This document shows, piece after piece, positions 37,306 to 45,721 of a DNA stretch of 64,000 nucleotides. The notes below the pieces were generated by a model, which was not told where the DNA came from, did no database searches, and saw only the letters and a list, made by a program, of their open reading frames with translations. The position numbers and the translations under genes were made by a program. The DNA comes from Campylobacterales bacterium (lineage in GTDB: Bacteria; Campylobacterota; Campylobacteria; Campylobacterales; Sulfurimonadaceae): positions 1-64,000 of the forward strand of contig JAFGUB010000026.1 in NCBI GenBank assembly GCA_016938735.1, read 5' to 3'. Each line of letters starts with the position of its first letter. Position 1 is the first letter of the stretch.

Positions 37306-37401
37306 ATGGAGCATGAAGCCGGTACGATTACGGTGGCTATTATTTCAACGCTGGTTCTGGGCTTTGGCCTCTGGATCATACATAAAATCAACGAGATTTG
37401 A
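37306..37401 (+). CDS. 31-residue single-span membrane microprotein
   Basis: A short frame (MEHEAGTITVAIIS start, IIHKINEI end) encodes one membrane helix at about residues 8-26 with a short acidic front and a basic tail. AGGA lies seven bases before the ATG, 10 bases after the mshG stop, and its own stop is one base before the next gene. Spacing and ribosome site support translation. The function is unknown; it may be a small accessory to the platform. Confidence 0.55.
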   Translation: MEHEAGTITVAIISTLVLGFGLWIIHKINEI

Positions 37402-37402
37402 G

Positions 37403-37828
37403 ATGATGAAAACAGGTATCGCTTTTTTTGCTGCTGCGCTGCTGATGGCGGGTTGCGGTACGCAAGAGCGCGAGGGAAGTTATGTTTCGGTTCCTTCGAT
37501 AACGCTCTATCCGTATAACGTGGCGCAGATGCGGCTCACCTTTGGCGCGGGGGCCACGCTGGCGCATGACCAAGGTGATTTTGCTTACCATCGAGCCGAT
37601 GAGGCTTACACAGGAACCTATACGCTCACGCAGCAAGATCAGCTCATGGACGGCCAAACGCGCAGCGTCGTGACCGCCATCGAGTACCAAACCAAAGAGG
37701 GGTATGCACTAAGCGCCGATCTCTCTGCATACAACGGAACGCTCAATGTCGGGGAGACGCTTTTGATAAGTGGAGATCTATTGCTTGGCGGCGTGGTGAG
37801 CAAGATTGAGATTGAGCGGCTTGAGTGA
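37403..37828 (+). CDS. Putative lipoprotein, end of msh operon
   Basis: The N-terminus MMKTGIAFFAAALLMAGC is a lipoprotein signal with the lipobox LMAGC. The body of about 120 residues is beta-rich and Thr/Tyr-rich (SITLYPYN, SGDLLLGGVV) and I recognise no family. It is the last plus-strand gene before the oppositely oriented pilin genes, from which it is separated by three bases. It may be a pilotin-like or surface component; this is inference. Confidence 0.65.
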   Translation: MMKTGIAFFAAALLMAGCGTQEREGSYVSVPSITLYPYNVAQMRLTFGAGATLAHDQGDFAYHRADEAYTGTYTLTQQDQLMDGQTRSVVTAIEYQTKEGYALSADLSAYNGTLNVGETLLISGDLLLGGVVSKIEIERLE

Positions 37829-37831
37829 CGC

Positions 37832-38278
37832 TTAGGATTGAAGGGTAAAGGTCCCTTTTTGGGGATCGTATTTCCAATAGCGACCGATGCAGGGTTTGTT
37901 CTCTTTGCATTTTGATGCGCCTTTGGAGGGATGGCTGGCCGGTCCGTAGTACTCAAGCGCGGTGGCATCTTTGAAGCTCCAATCTAAAGGGGCGGGTTTG
38001 AGGATTGCATCGAGCGGATTTCCTAAAGTGCTTGGATAGCCGTCGCTGTTGAGCGCAGAGGCGTCGATCGAGGCACCGCAGGTAAAGCCCCCCTCATTGA
38101 TGATCCACTCCCCATGACACGCATCAATCGCAACCTGTACCGAAGCGGCGGTGGAGAGCTCTGCAGAGATTTTGGCGTTGTCGCTAAGGCCGGTAAATTT
38201 GGGAATGGCCACCGCGGAGAGCACCCCGATGATCACGATGGCCATGATCAATTCGAGGAGGGTGAAGGCTTTGGGCAT
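37832..38278 (-). CDS. MSHA-type pilin (Ala at -1)
   Basis: MPKA/FTLLELIMAIVIIGVLSAVAIPKF is a type IV pilin N-terminus with Ala at -1 and Glu at +5. The body of about 145 residues has Cys at DACHGEW, FTCGAS, SKCKENKPC, suggesting two disulfides. It begins four bases after the other pilin gene, so the two are one unit. It is one of the two candidates for the major pilin (MshA). Confidence 0.85.
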   Translation of the reverse strand: MPKAFTLLELIMAIVIIGVLSAVAIPKFTGLSDNAKISAELSTAASVQVAIDACHGEWIINEGGFTCGASIDASALNSDGYPSTLGNPLDAILKPAPLDWSFKDATALEYYGPASHPSKGASKCKENKPCIGRYWKYDPQKGTFTLQS

Positions 38279-38282
38279 TATG

Positions 38283-38723
38283 TTAGTAGGTTAGTGTTAC
38301 GGCAGTTGTAGAGTTAGTTTCCGTCCAAACATTGGAGCATTTAGCTTGAGATTTACTGTCGTTGAAATTACCACAGTTGACACCGTAAATCACAGTTCTG
38401 TCGGTTGTATTCAAGGCGATTGCAGCTACCAAATCACCATCGGCTGGGTCATTGTAAGAGTAAGTATTCCCGGTGTAGGTCCATCCCTTTCCGCTGATTT
38501 TGAGGATGTCTGCTAGTGTAAACGTAGTGTTGTTTTCAAGATCTTGATAATTCACTGCAGCGTTCACGGCTGAAGTAGCGCTGTCAGTTACTAGTTTTAC
38601 AACGCTGTTTGCTTCCGCATTCTGCTTTAGATCTTTAAACTTCGGAATCGCCGTAGCCGCTAAAACTCCAATGATGACAATGACGAAAATCAACTCGATC
38701 AGAGTGAAACCGTTTCTACGCAT
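38283..38723 (-). CDS. Type IV pilin, candidate major pilin
   Basis: MRRNG/FTLIELIFVIVIIGVLAATAIPKF is a canonical prepilin N-terminus with Gly at -1 and Glu at +5. The mature body (about 141 residues) is Asn/Thr/Ala-rich and has Cys at YGVNCGNF and QAKCSNV, forming a likely C-terminal disulfide loop. Base use looks more AT-rich than the neighbouring pilus genes. A good ribosome site (AAGGGG) precedes the ATG. It is first in a two-pilin unit facing the msh operon. Confidence 0.87.
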   Translation of the reverse strand: MRRNGFTLIELIFVIVIIGVLAATAIPKFKDLKQNAEANSVVKLVTDSATSAVNAAVNYQDLENNTTFTLADILKISGKGWTYTGNTYSYNDPADGDLVAAIALNTTDRTVIYGVNCGNFNDSKSQAKCSNVWTETNSTTAVTLTY

Positions 38724-38774
38724 AAGAACCCCTTTTAGGTCGAAAATAGTGGACTCAGTATAGTCTAAATTGCT

Positions 38775-38784
38775 TTACATGTAA
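38775..38784. repeat. TTACATGTAA palindrome, intergenic
   Basis: Exact copy in the gap between the sensor kinase gene and the pilin gene, inside the longer perfect palindrome CTTTACATGTAAAG (38773-38786). It is about 52 bases upstream of the pilin start. Confidence 0.9.
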
Positions 38785-38805
38785 AGAAACATGGCCCAAA
38801 AAAGG

Positions 38806-41340
38806 CTATTCCGATGCAATGCGCATCTTCAAGAAACGCTTCAGGGCATTATAGAGGCGCTCCTCTTCAATTGGCTTGGCGATAAAACCGTCCATACCGG
38901 CTTTGATGAAGCGCTCCTGATCGCTCTCGAGTACGCTTGCGGTCAAAACAACAATGGGGATAGGGGTGCGTGCGTGCTCCCGTTCAAATTGGCGGATGGC
39001 TTTGAGGGCGCCGATACCGCTGAGTTTGGGCATATTTTCATCGGTCAAAAAGAGATCGAAGCGTGCCGGGTCGGCTTGAAAGGTTTCTACGGCTTCTAGG
39101 CCGTTGGTGACGAGGGTGTAGGTAATGCCGACCCCCTCAAGCAAGGAGGTGATGAGCATTTGATTGGTACTATTGTCCTCGGCGACCAGAAGATGTGCGT
39201 CAAAATGCGGCGCCTCTGTCGGCACGGATCGCTCCTCTTCGCTACGTCTTAGCTTCTCTACGGTAGCCTCATCCAAAACACGCATCAGCTCCAGCGGAGC
39301 AAAAGGGGCGCTGAGCATATGCATGTGGGGGTAGTCGTCAAAGCGTCCCGAAGGTGTCATTTCCAATAAAATGGCTTCCACTTCATGTGCGATCAAATAG
39401 GTTACATGGGGTGTATGCGCATAAGTGACGACAAGATCGGCATCCATTTCGTCGATAGAGGTACACTCTTGATAGGAAACGCCAAAATCGCGAAAATATT
39501 TTCCGATCAGTTTGATGGCAGATGCGTCTTGTGCTTCTGCATTGATGAGCGCAATGCGAAGATTGCGTATTTTTTCTGTTTCAAAAACGGGACGCTTGAG
39601 CGAGGCGCAGGAGGGGAGGGGGATCTCTACGGTAAATACGGAACCCTTTTTCGGTTCGCTTTTGAGACTGATGGTGCCGCGCATAAGCTGGGCCAGCTTG
39701 AGACTGATCGAGAGACCCAATCCGGTACCGCCGTACTCCCTTGTGGTGGAGGTGTCGGCTTGTTCAAAGGGCTTGAAAATGCGTTGCTGTTGTTCACTTG
39801 TCATCCCGATGCCGCTGTCTTGCACGGCGATATGTAGACGTTGATCTTCATAGTGGATCTTGATTTTGATCTGTCCGGCTGTGTCGGTGAACTTGATCGC
39901 GTTGGCGATGAGGTTGGAGAGAATCTGGGCGATTCTGGTGTAGTCGCCCTCAAGGCACTGAGGCATGTGCGGATCGATATAGAGATAGTACATCAATCCC
40001 TTTTCTTGGGCTTTAGACGCAAAGAGCAAGACCGTTTGACTCAGCTCCGTCATCGGTTCAAACGGCGCAGCAGAGATCGTGAAGGTGCCGCTTTGAATTT
40101 TGGAGAAATCCAAAATATCGTTGATGATACGTAGCAGGGATTCACCGCTTTTGTTGACGATATCGAGATAGTGTAAGCTTTTTTCATCACTGATGCGTTT
40201 GCGCACAATCGTGACGAATCCCATGATCGCATTGAGCGGAGTGCGTATCTCATGGCTCATGTTGGAGAGAAAATCGTCTTTGGTCTGTTCCGCCGCAATC
40301 GCTTCGTCGCGGGCGCGGATGATGGGGGTGATATCGTGATGCAGTCCCAAAACGGAGACAAGGGTACCATAGGGGTCAAGCATTGGAATAATGGTAGCAT
40401 TGGTGTAAAAGAGGCTTTGATCTTCACGCTGTAGCGTCAATACCCCTTTGTAGACTTTGTGAGCTTGAAGTGCGGATGCGATCTCAAAGAGTTTACTCTC
40501 CCTACTGTCTGTGGCAAGCAGCAGGGATGCGTCACGGTCCAAGACGGTTTGCGGATCGAATTTTGCCGTTTTGATAAAGAGGTCATTAATTCTTGAAAGG
40601 CTGCCATCAGGGCGTATATGGGTGACCATCATACTTTCATCGATGGCGAATTTGAATTGGGTTAGCTCTTGAAGCTGGTTTTGCAGGGCGATGGTCTGCG
40701 TATAGACCTGATCGCTGAGGGTCGAATTGATCGATTCTAGTTCTCGCGTCTGAACGCGTATTTTATCTTGAATGATGACGATAAGGTCATTAAAAACTTT
40801 GTGCAGCGCTTTGAGCGATGGGTTATAGGGCTCATAATAGGGGTGTTCGCCAAAGTAGCCCTCCCGCATCATGGTGACGATTTGGGTGATTTCGTCGATA
40901 AAAGCCTCATCCTGCTCGCGACGTAGGCGGATCAATTCTACTTGGGCGTTGATCTGGGCAGCCATCTCGCTTAGTTCATCGTTGGAAGCAGAGAGCACGA
41001 TCTCCTGGGGTCTGTCGGATTGAAAATTGAGATAGTCGAAAAAGCGTTCCAGTCCGGACTGCAGCGCAGCCAGACGATGCAGGATATGGCGCGCAAGCAG
41101 CGTTGCCAAAATGGCCATGAGTAGCAAGTTGAAGAGGTTAAAGGCGAGTTGCTTCATAAAGGTGTCTTGAAAATGGCGCTCGGCTTCAGCGCTGTGCTCT
41201 TGGTGTGCCGTTGTTTGTGCTTCGCGATAAGTGTGCAGCGCTTCAAGGACATTTTGACTGCTTAGGTAAAGGGCAAAGAGGATAGGAAGCAGTGTCAGAA
41301 GAAAAATCTTATGGGTGATTTTGAGCCGAGGCATTGCCAA
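38806..41340 (-). CDS. Membrane-bound hybrid sensor histidine kinase/response regulator
   Basis: Two membrane helices (about 10-28 and 58-80) enclose a small periplasmic loop. A HAMP-like linker, a coiled coil to about 220, a PAS domain (about 225-340) and a HisKA domain with His363 in SHEIRTPLNAI follow. HATPase motifs are NLIANAIKFT, DSGIGMT and GGTGLGLSI. A degenerate receiver-like segment follows (about 600-690) and then a full receiver with VAEDN, the Asp in LTDENMP and GMDGFIAKP. 844 residues. It is upstream of the pilin pair, on the same strand, but the gap of 82 bases makes co-transcription uncertain. Confidence 0.9.
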   Translation of the reverse strand: MAMPRLKITHKIFLLTLLPILFALYLSSQNVLEALHTYREAQTTAHQEHSAEAERHFQDTFMKQLAFNLFNLLLMAILATLLARHILHRLAALQSGLERFFDYLNFQSDRPQEIVLSASNDELSEMAAQINAQVELIRLRREQDEAFIDEITQIVTMMREGYFGEHPYYEPYNPSLKALHKVFNDLIVIIQDKIRVQTRELESINSTLSDQVYTQTIALQNQLQELTQFKFAIDESMMVTHIRPDGSLSRINDLFIKTAKFDPQTVLDRDASLLLATDSRESKLFEIASALQAHKVYKGVLTLQREDQSLFYTNATIIPMLDPYGTLVSVLGLHHDITPIIRARDEAIAAEQTKDDFLSNMSHEIRTPLNAIMGFVTIVRKRISDEKSLHYLDIVNKSGESLLRIINDILDFSKIQSGTFTISAAPFEPMTELSQTVLLFASKAQEKGLMYYLYIDPHMPQCLEGDYTRIAQILSNLIANAIKFTDTAGQIKIKIHYEDQRLHIAVQDSGIGMTSEQQQRIFKPFEQADTSTTREYGGTGLGLSISLKLAQLMRGTISLKSEPKKGSVFTVEIPLPSCASLKRPVFETEKIRNLRIALINAEAQDASAIKLIGKYFRDFGVSYQECTSIDEMDADLVVTYAHTPHVTYLIAHEVEAILLEMTPSGRFDDYPHMHMLSAPFAPLELMRVLDEATVEKLRRSEEERSVPTEAPHFDAHLLVAEDNSTNQMLITSLLEGVGITYTLVTNGLEAVETFQADPARFDLFLTDENMPKLSGIGALKAIRQFEREHARTPIPIVVLTASVLESDQERFIKAGMDGFIAKPIEEERLYNALKRFLKMRIASE

Positions 41341-41392
41341 GAGACCTTTTTTGAGAATGAAGCATGATAGTAGATTGCGCTACAATTGCGCT

Positions 41393-42100
41393 ATGAAAGA
41401 CAGAGTTTTTGAAAAACCGATCGCCAAGCAATTTGAGTTTGATGCCGACGTCGCAGCTGTTTTTGACGATATGCTGGTGCGCTCAGTTCCATTTTATACG
41501 ACCGCGATGGAGATCACGAAGACGCTTGCTCTGGCCTACTTAGCGGAGGGGGGGAGAGTCTACGATCTGGGCTGCTCTACTGCGTCGCTCTTGCTTGAAA
41601 TCGAGCGATCGGCCCCTTTTTCTTTAGAGCTTGTCGGCATTGATAACGCCGAAGCGATGCTCTCTCAGGCGCGCAAAAAGATTGAAGCGTTTGGCTCTTC
41701 GGTCACGTTGTGTCATGCCGATGTACTGCATTTTGACTACCTTGCTTGTGATGTTGTGGTGAGCAACTATACGCTTCAGTTCATCCGTCCGTTGATGCGT
41801 GAGTCACTACTACAGCGGATCGCCGATGCACTCAAAGAAGGCGGTGTTTTTCTCTTTAGCGAAAAGATCATCAGTGATAACAAAGGGTTGAGTAAGAAAC
41901 TGATCGACATCTATCATCAATTCAAAAAAACACAGGGCTACAGCGAGTACGAGATTATGCAAAAGCGCGAAGCACTTGAAAACGTGCTGGTGCCTTACAC
42001 CGAAGCCGAGAATATTGCCATGGCCAAACGGTGCGGCTTTCGCCATTGCGAGAGTGTCTTTCGCTGGGGAAATTTTGCGACGTTTATCGCGCTGAGGTAG
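41393..42100 (+). CDS. cmoA: Carboxy-S-adenosyl-L-methionine synthase CmoA
   Basis: CmoA makes carboxy-SAM for the cmo5U34 wobble modification of tRNA. The start MKDRVFEKP, the SAM motif VYDLGCSTAS, then VVSNYTLQFI and KIISDNKGLSKKLIDIYHQFK are close to the family pattern. About 235 residues is normal. I used the ATG at 41393; an upstream start would overlap the kinase gene. No cmoB is in the window. Confidence 0.93.
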   Translation: MKDRVFEKPIAKQFEFDADVAAVFDDMLVRSVPFYTTAMEITKTLALAYLAEGGRVYDLGCSTASLLLEIERSAPFSLELVGIDNAEAMLSQARKKIEAFGSSVTLCHADVLHFDYLACDVVVSNYTLQFIRPLMRESLLQRIADALKEGGVFLFSEKIISDNKGLSKKLIDIYHQFKKTQGYSEYEIMQKREALENVLVPYTEAENIAMAKRCGFRHCESVFRWGNFATFIALR

Positions 42101-42101
42101 C

Positions 42102-42263
42102 TTACTGGAATTCGATCAGGTTATCGTCGCAGACTTTGTGATAATAGCCTTGATAGTCGTAGAGCTCTTCGCAGTCGTTGTAGTAGCGCGCGGAGACGCC
42201 TCGTTTGTTGACGCAGCCGGCAAGCAGCAGAAGAATGATGCATGAAAGGATAAGACGGAACAT
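42102..42263 (-). CDS. Small lipoprotein (53 aa)
   Basis: MFRLILSCIILLLLAGC is a lipoprotein signal with the lipobox LLAGC. The mature part is only about 37 residues, with two Cys and a Tyr-rich stretch (YYNDCEELYDYQGYYH). It converges with cmoA, and its start codon overlaps the pepD start on the other strand (CATG at 42261-42264). Family not recognised. Confidence 0.6.
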   Translation of the reverse strand: MFRLILSCIILLLLAGCVNKRGVSARYYNDCEELYDYQGYYHKVCDDNLIEFQ

Positions 42264-43512
42264 GGCGGTGATTGTATCCAAAGCAGACAAAAGCGCGCAA
42301 GTGATCGAGATTTTTCAGATGCTCTGTACTATTGCACACTGCTCGGGTGAGGCGTCGGCGATGTTGGCTTTTTTGCAAGCTGAAGCGCTTCGATGCGGCT
42401 ATAAGACGCAAAGCGACTCGGCGCGCAATCTGCTTTGTTCGCGCGCTGGAAGCCGTGTGACCTTGCAGGCGCACTACGATATGGTCTGCATCGGCGATGC
42501 GCCAAAGATTGAATGCTATGAGCAAGAGGGGTGGCTACGCGCCAAAGAGAGCTCACTGGGTGCCGATAACGGCATTGCGGTAGCGATGATGATTGCGCTG
42601 ATGCGCGAAGGCGCCGCGGTCGATCTGCTCTTTACAGCCGATGAAGAGATCGGACTTTTGGGTGCTAGGGCCTTACATGTAAGGCTCAAAACCCCTTATA
42701 TGCTCAATCTTGACAGTGAGAGTGAAGGGGTCGTGACGGTCGGATGTGCGGGCGGCGTCGATATCATTGCCGAGTTGCCTATCAGCTACACCTCCTCTTG
42801 CGTCCCCACACAAACCTTACATGTAAGCGATCTGCCCGGCGGTCACTCGGGGATCGATATCGACAAGCAGATCCCAAATGCCCTGCAAGAGCTGTTACGC
42901 CAACCGTTTGAAGGCGCTTTGATCGAACTTCGCGGCGGCGAGCGGCGCAATGCCATCCCCAGATCGGCGTTCGCACGGCTTGCATGTACACAAGGCGACG
43001 CGCAGATGTGTCGCCGTATCGATCAGAGCGATACGATTCTAGCGATGCTGCGCGGCGCGGCGCACGGGGTGATCGCCTATGCACCTGATGGCAGCGTCGA
43101 GACCAGTATTAATCTGGCGATGGTCGAAACGCTTGAAGCCTCTTTAAGGGTTCATCTCAGTGCCAGATCAATGCGCCGCGATGCCCTTTTGGAGCTACTG
43201 GAGCGAACACGTGCCTATTACGGCGCTTATGGTTGTACGGTGCATGATGAGGGATGGTACGATCCTTGGGAGGTCGAAGCGGGAGCGTGGCGCGATCACG
43301 TCGCGGCTTGCGTGGCGGCAGAGCTGGGATCGGTACATGTAGAGACGATTCATGCGGGACTGGAGTGTGGCGTGATCAAAACGCGCTATCCTCATATTCA
43401 GATGGCCTCCATCGGCCCCGACATCGTTGCGCCGCATTCGATCCGCGAAAAGGTCAATATCGCCTCAATTGGGCGCGTTTTTGCGTGCGTGCGGCGCATT
43501 ATCGCGCTTTGA
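42262..43512 (+). CDS. pepD: Aminoacyl-histidine dipeptidase (PepD family)
   Basis: PepD is a zinc-dependent M20-family peptidase cleaving Xaa-His dipeptides. Metal and catalytic residues are in QAHYDMV, SSLGADNGIAVAM, FTADEEIGLLGA and LNLDSESEG. The C-terminal HAGLECGVIKTRYP supplies the last metal ligand. About 416 residues, a little shorter than the E. coli enzyme. The start is uncertain: ATG 42262, GTG 42268 or GTG 42301 are all in frame. The gene carries two exact palindromes 144 bp apart. Confidence 0.88.
   Translation: MAVIVSKADKSAQVIEIFQMLCTIAHCSGEASAMLAFLQAEALRCGYKTQSDSARNLLCSRAGSRVTLQAHYDMVCIGDAPKIECYEQEGWLRAKESSLGADNGIAVAMMIALMREGAAVDLLFTADEEIGLLGARALHVRLKTPYMLNLDSESEGVVTVGCAGGVDIIAELPISYTSSCVPTQTLHVSDLPGGHSGIDIDKQIPNALQELLRQPFEGALIELRGGERRNAIPRSAFARLACTQGDAQMCRRIDQSDTILAMLRGAAHGVIAYAPDGSVETSINLAMVETLEASLRVHLSARSMRRDALLELLERTRAYYGAYGCTVHDEGWYDPWEVEAGAWRDHVAACVAAELGSVHVETIHAGLECGVIKTRYPHIQMASIGPDIVAPHSIREKVNIASIGRVFACVRRIIAL
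42673..42682. repeat. TTACATGTAA palindrome in pepD (first)
   Basis: Exact copy; Leu-His-Val. Confidence 0.9.
42817..42826. repeat. TTACATGTAA palindrome in pepD (second)
   Basis: Exact copy 144 bp after the first; Leu-His-Val. Confidence 0.9.
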
Positions 43513-44146
43513 AGCTCTCTTTGCTTTTGCAGTAGGACTGCAAGAAGCATTCGCTCTCGCATTTAGGATTTTTCGCGGTGCAGATGTAGCGCCCAAAGAG
43601 TACCATTCCCTGATGCAGACGGTGTAGATCGGTTTTGAAGACTTTGGTAAGGGTCGCTTCGGTCTTTAAGGCACTCTCGTCTTGACTAAGCCCCAGTCGG
43701 TGTGCGACGCGGAAAACATGGGTATCAACCGCCATAACATTGGCGCCGGTGTATTCAATCAACACGACATGCGCCGTCTTTTGCCCTACGCCCGGCAGGG
43801 TAATGAGCGCCTCCTCATCCAAAGGAATCTCTCCGCCGTAAACCTCCACCACACGCTTGGCCATTGCCAGCAAGTTTTTGGCTTTGTTGTTGAAAAAGGA
43901 GCAGCTCTGAATGAGGCTCTTGATCGATTCAAGATCGGCGCACGCGAGCGTTTGAACGTTCGGGTAGGCTTTAAAAAGCGCCGGAGTGATCAGATTGACC
44001 CTTTTGTCGGTGCACTGCGCGGAGAGGGCGACGGCTATGATCAGTTCGTAGAGGTTGGTATAATGTAGTTCGCTCACGGCCTCGCCGTAGCGCTCAAGCA
44101 AAAGGGTGCGTATCGCTTCGACGTCACGTTTGGTCGCTTTTTTCAT
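43499..44146 (-). CDS. nth: Endonuclease III
   Basis: Nth is a base-excision repair glycosylase and AP lyase. The helix-hairpin-helix LPGVGQKTAHVVL contains the catalytic Lys, the catalytic Asp is in VDTHVFRVAHRLGL, and the [4Fe-4S] loop is complete with C-x6-C-x2-C-x5-C near the C-terminus. 215 residues is normal. It converges with pepD, overlapping by 14 bp. Confidence 0.96.
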   Translation of the reverse strand: MKKATKRDVEAIRTLLLERYGEAVSELHYTNLYELIIAVALSAQCTDKRVNLITPALFKAYPNVQTLACADLESIKSLIQSCSFFNNKAKNLLAMAKRVVEVYGGEIPLDEEALITLPGVGQKTAHVVLIEYTGANVMAVDTHVFRVAHRLGLSQDESALKTEATLTKVFKTDLHRLHQGMVLFGRYICTAKNPKCESECFLQSYCKSKESFKAR

Positions 44147-44183
44147 TCCGGTCCCTTTTGACCTTAAAGATAGTTAACTGTGC

Positions 44184-44189
44184 TACAAT
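44184..44189 (+). promoter_or_regulatory. Putative -10 element for the receiver/pseudokinase gene
   Basis: TACAAT about 30 bases before the ATG at 44219, with AGGA providing the ribosome site between them. Confidence 0.35.
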
Positions 44190-44218
44190 GAGCCACAAAA
44201 AAATGTAGGATCAGCGTT

Positions 44219-45706
44219 ATGTTTGTTGATTGGTTGCGCAAATGGTTCTCTCTTGGTTCAAACGATGAAGAGGAGTGTATCGACAAAGCGCTTTACTATC
44301 AATTGCTTGACCTCAACTGCGACGCCATCGCTTTTTATCTGCAAGAGGGTGGACTTGTCGGTGCCAACAGCCGTTTTTTGAGCTGTTTCGGACTTGACTC
44401 TTTGGATGCTTTTAATGCGCGATACGGCTCGCTTCGTGCTTTGTTTGAACGCGAAGAGGATGTGCTGCTGAGCGAAAATGACACAGTTTGGCTCGAATAT
44501 GTTCGCCGCAACCATCCCAAAGGATACGGCGTCGAGTTTAAAGGCGTAAACGGCGAGCGTAGACGTTTGCTGATGGTGGTATCAAAGCTTCCAAAAGAGG
44601 AAAAGGAACTTTACTATCTCACCTTCAAAGAGGCAGACGAGATTGATGCGCTTCAATTGCGGCTGATGCAAAGCGATGCCGGCAAGCAGGCTTTTCTCTC
44701 GGAAGTCGGTATGCAGTTTCGTACCCCCATGCAGGGCATTTTGGGTTTTGTGAAGATGCTTGAATCGAGTCCCATGGACGAGACGCAAAGCAGCTATTTG
44801 AGGCAGGTCTCGCAAAGCGCGCGGGAGCTGGTGACCAATATCGAAAACATCCTCGATACGGCAGAACTTGAGACGCTTCAAGAGCCGAAACTGATGATCG
44901 CTCGGTTTCATCCTCAAGTCGAAATAGAAAATCTACTGAATGTCTTTGTTCCCAAGGCGATGTCTTGCGGGGCGACGCTGAGCGGAGAGGTTGATCCGCT
45001 GCTGCCTTCAGTGCTTCGCGGCGATATTAAACGGCTCAAGCAGCTGCTCTTTTCGGTTTTGACCTATGCGATACAGGTGAGTCGGCCCAGAAGTGAGCTG
45101 ATTTTAAGCCTAAAAGTACATGAACGTACTCAGGAACGTGTGTCGGTCGGTTTTGGGATGCTCATCACCCAAACGATCGCTGATCCCGCTAGAGACGACA
45201 TGCGCCTCATTTCTACACTGATCTCTCTGCTTGGGGGGTCTTTGACGATCAAAAGCAGTGATGAGGGTAGAGCTGCATTGGCCTTTGAGCTCTCTTTTGA
45301 GATCGAGCAGCCGGTCAAGCTCTCGAGCGAACAGGTTAAACGACGTAGGGCTCTTGTTGTAGAAGACAACCGTATCAATCAAAACCTGATGCGGTTGATG
45401 CTTGAAGGTTATGAAATTGATGTTACATTGGCCGATAACGGTGAGGAAGCAGTAGAACTTGCAGCCAAAAAAGAGTTCGACATCATCTTTATGGATATCG
45501 ATATGCCGATCAAAAACGGTATCGAGGCGACAAAACAGATCAAAGCCAAGCGCCCTAGAGAAGCTCGTTTTGTTCCTATTGTCGCTGTGACGGCGCTTGC
45601 AATGCAAGCAGATGAACAGCGGCTGCTTGAGGCGGGACTGGATGACTACATGGCAAAACCGTTGACGCGCGAAATGTTGCGTTTGGTACTTGAAAAATAT
45701 CTTTGA
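44219..45706 (+). CDS. Degenerate histidine kinase with intact receiver domain
   Basis: Residues 25-140 resemble a PAS domain. Residues 155-235 align with HisKA, but the phosphoacceptor His is Met165 (GMQFRTPMQ where SHEFRTPMN is usual). The following ATPase-like region has TYAIQVS in place of the N-box and no recognisable G1 or G2 box. The C-terminal receiver is complete: VVEDN, Asp426 in FMDIDMP, VTALA and GLDDYMAKP. The protein therefore should receive phosphate but cannot make it by the normal route. The neighbour 16 bases downstream is an intact hybrid kinase. Confidence 0.85.
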   Translation: MFVDWLRKWFSLGSNDEEECIDKALYYQLLDLNCDAIAFYLQEGGLVGANSRFLSCFGLDSLDAFNARYGSLRALFEREEDVLLSENDTVWLEYVRRNHPKGYGVEFKGVNGERRRLLMVVSKLPKEEKELYYLTFKEADEIDALQLRLMQSDAGKQAFLSEVGMQFRTPMQGILGFVKMLESSPMDETQSSYLRQVSQSARELVTNIENILDTAELETLQEPKLMIARFHPQVEIENLLNVFVPKAMSCGATLSGEVDPLLPSVLRGDIKRLKQLLFSVLTYAIQVSRPRSELILSLKVHERTQERVSVGFGMLITQTIADPARDDMRLISTLISLLGGSLTIKSSDEGRAALAFELSFEIEQPVKLSSEQVKRRRALVVEDNRINQNLMRLMLEGYEIDVTLADNGEEAVELAAKKEFDIIFMDIDMPIKNGIEATKQIKAKRPREARFVPIVAVTALAMQADEQRLLEAGLDDYMAKPLTREMLRLVLEKYL

Positions 45707-45721
45707 TACGGAGCCTTTGGA

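Noticed and set aside
42673-42826. Two nearby palindromes in pepD as a CRISPR or tandem repeat
   Set aside because: The copies share only the 10-bp core, and the spacing is not repeated elsewhere.
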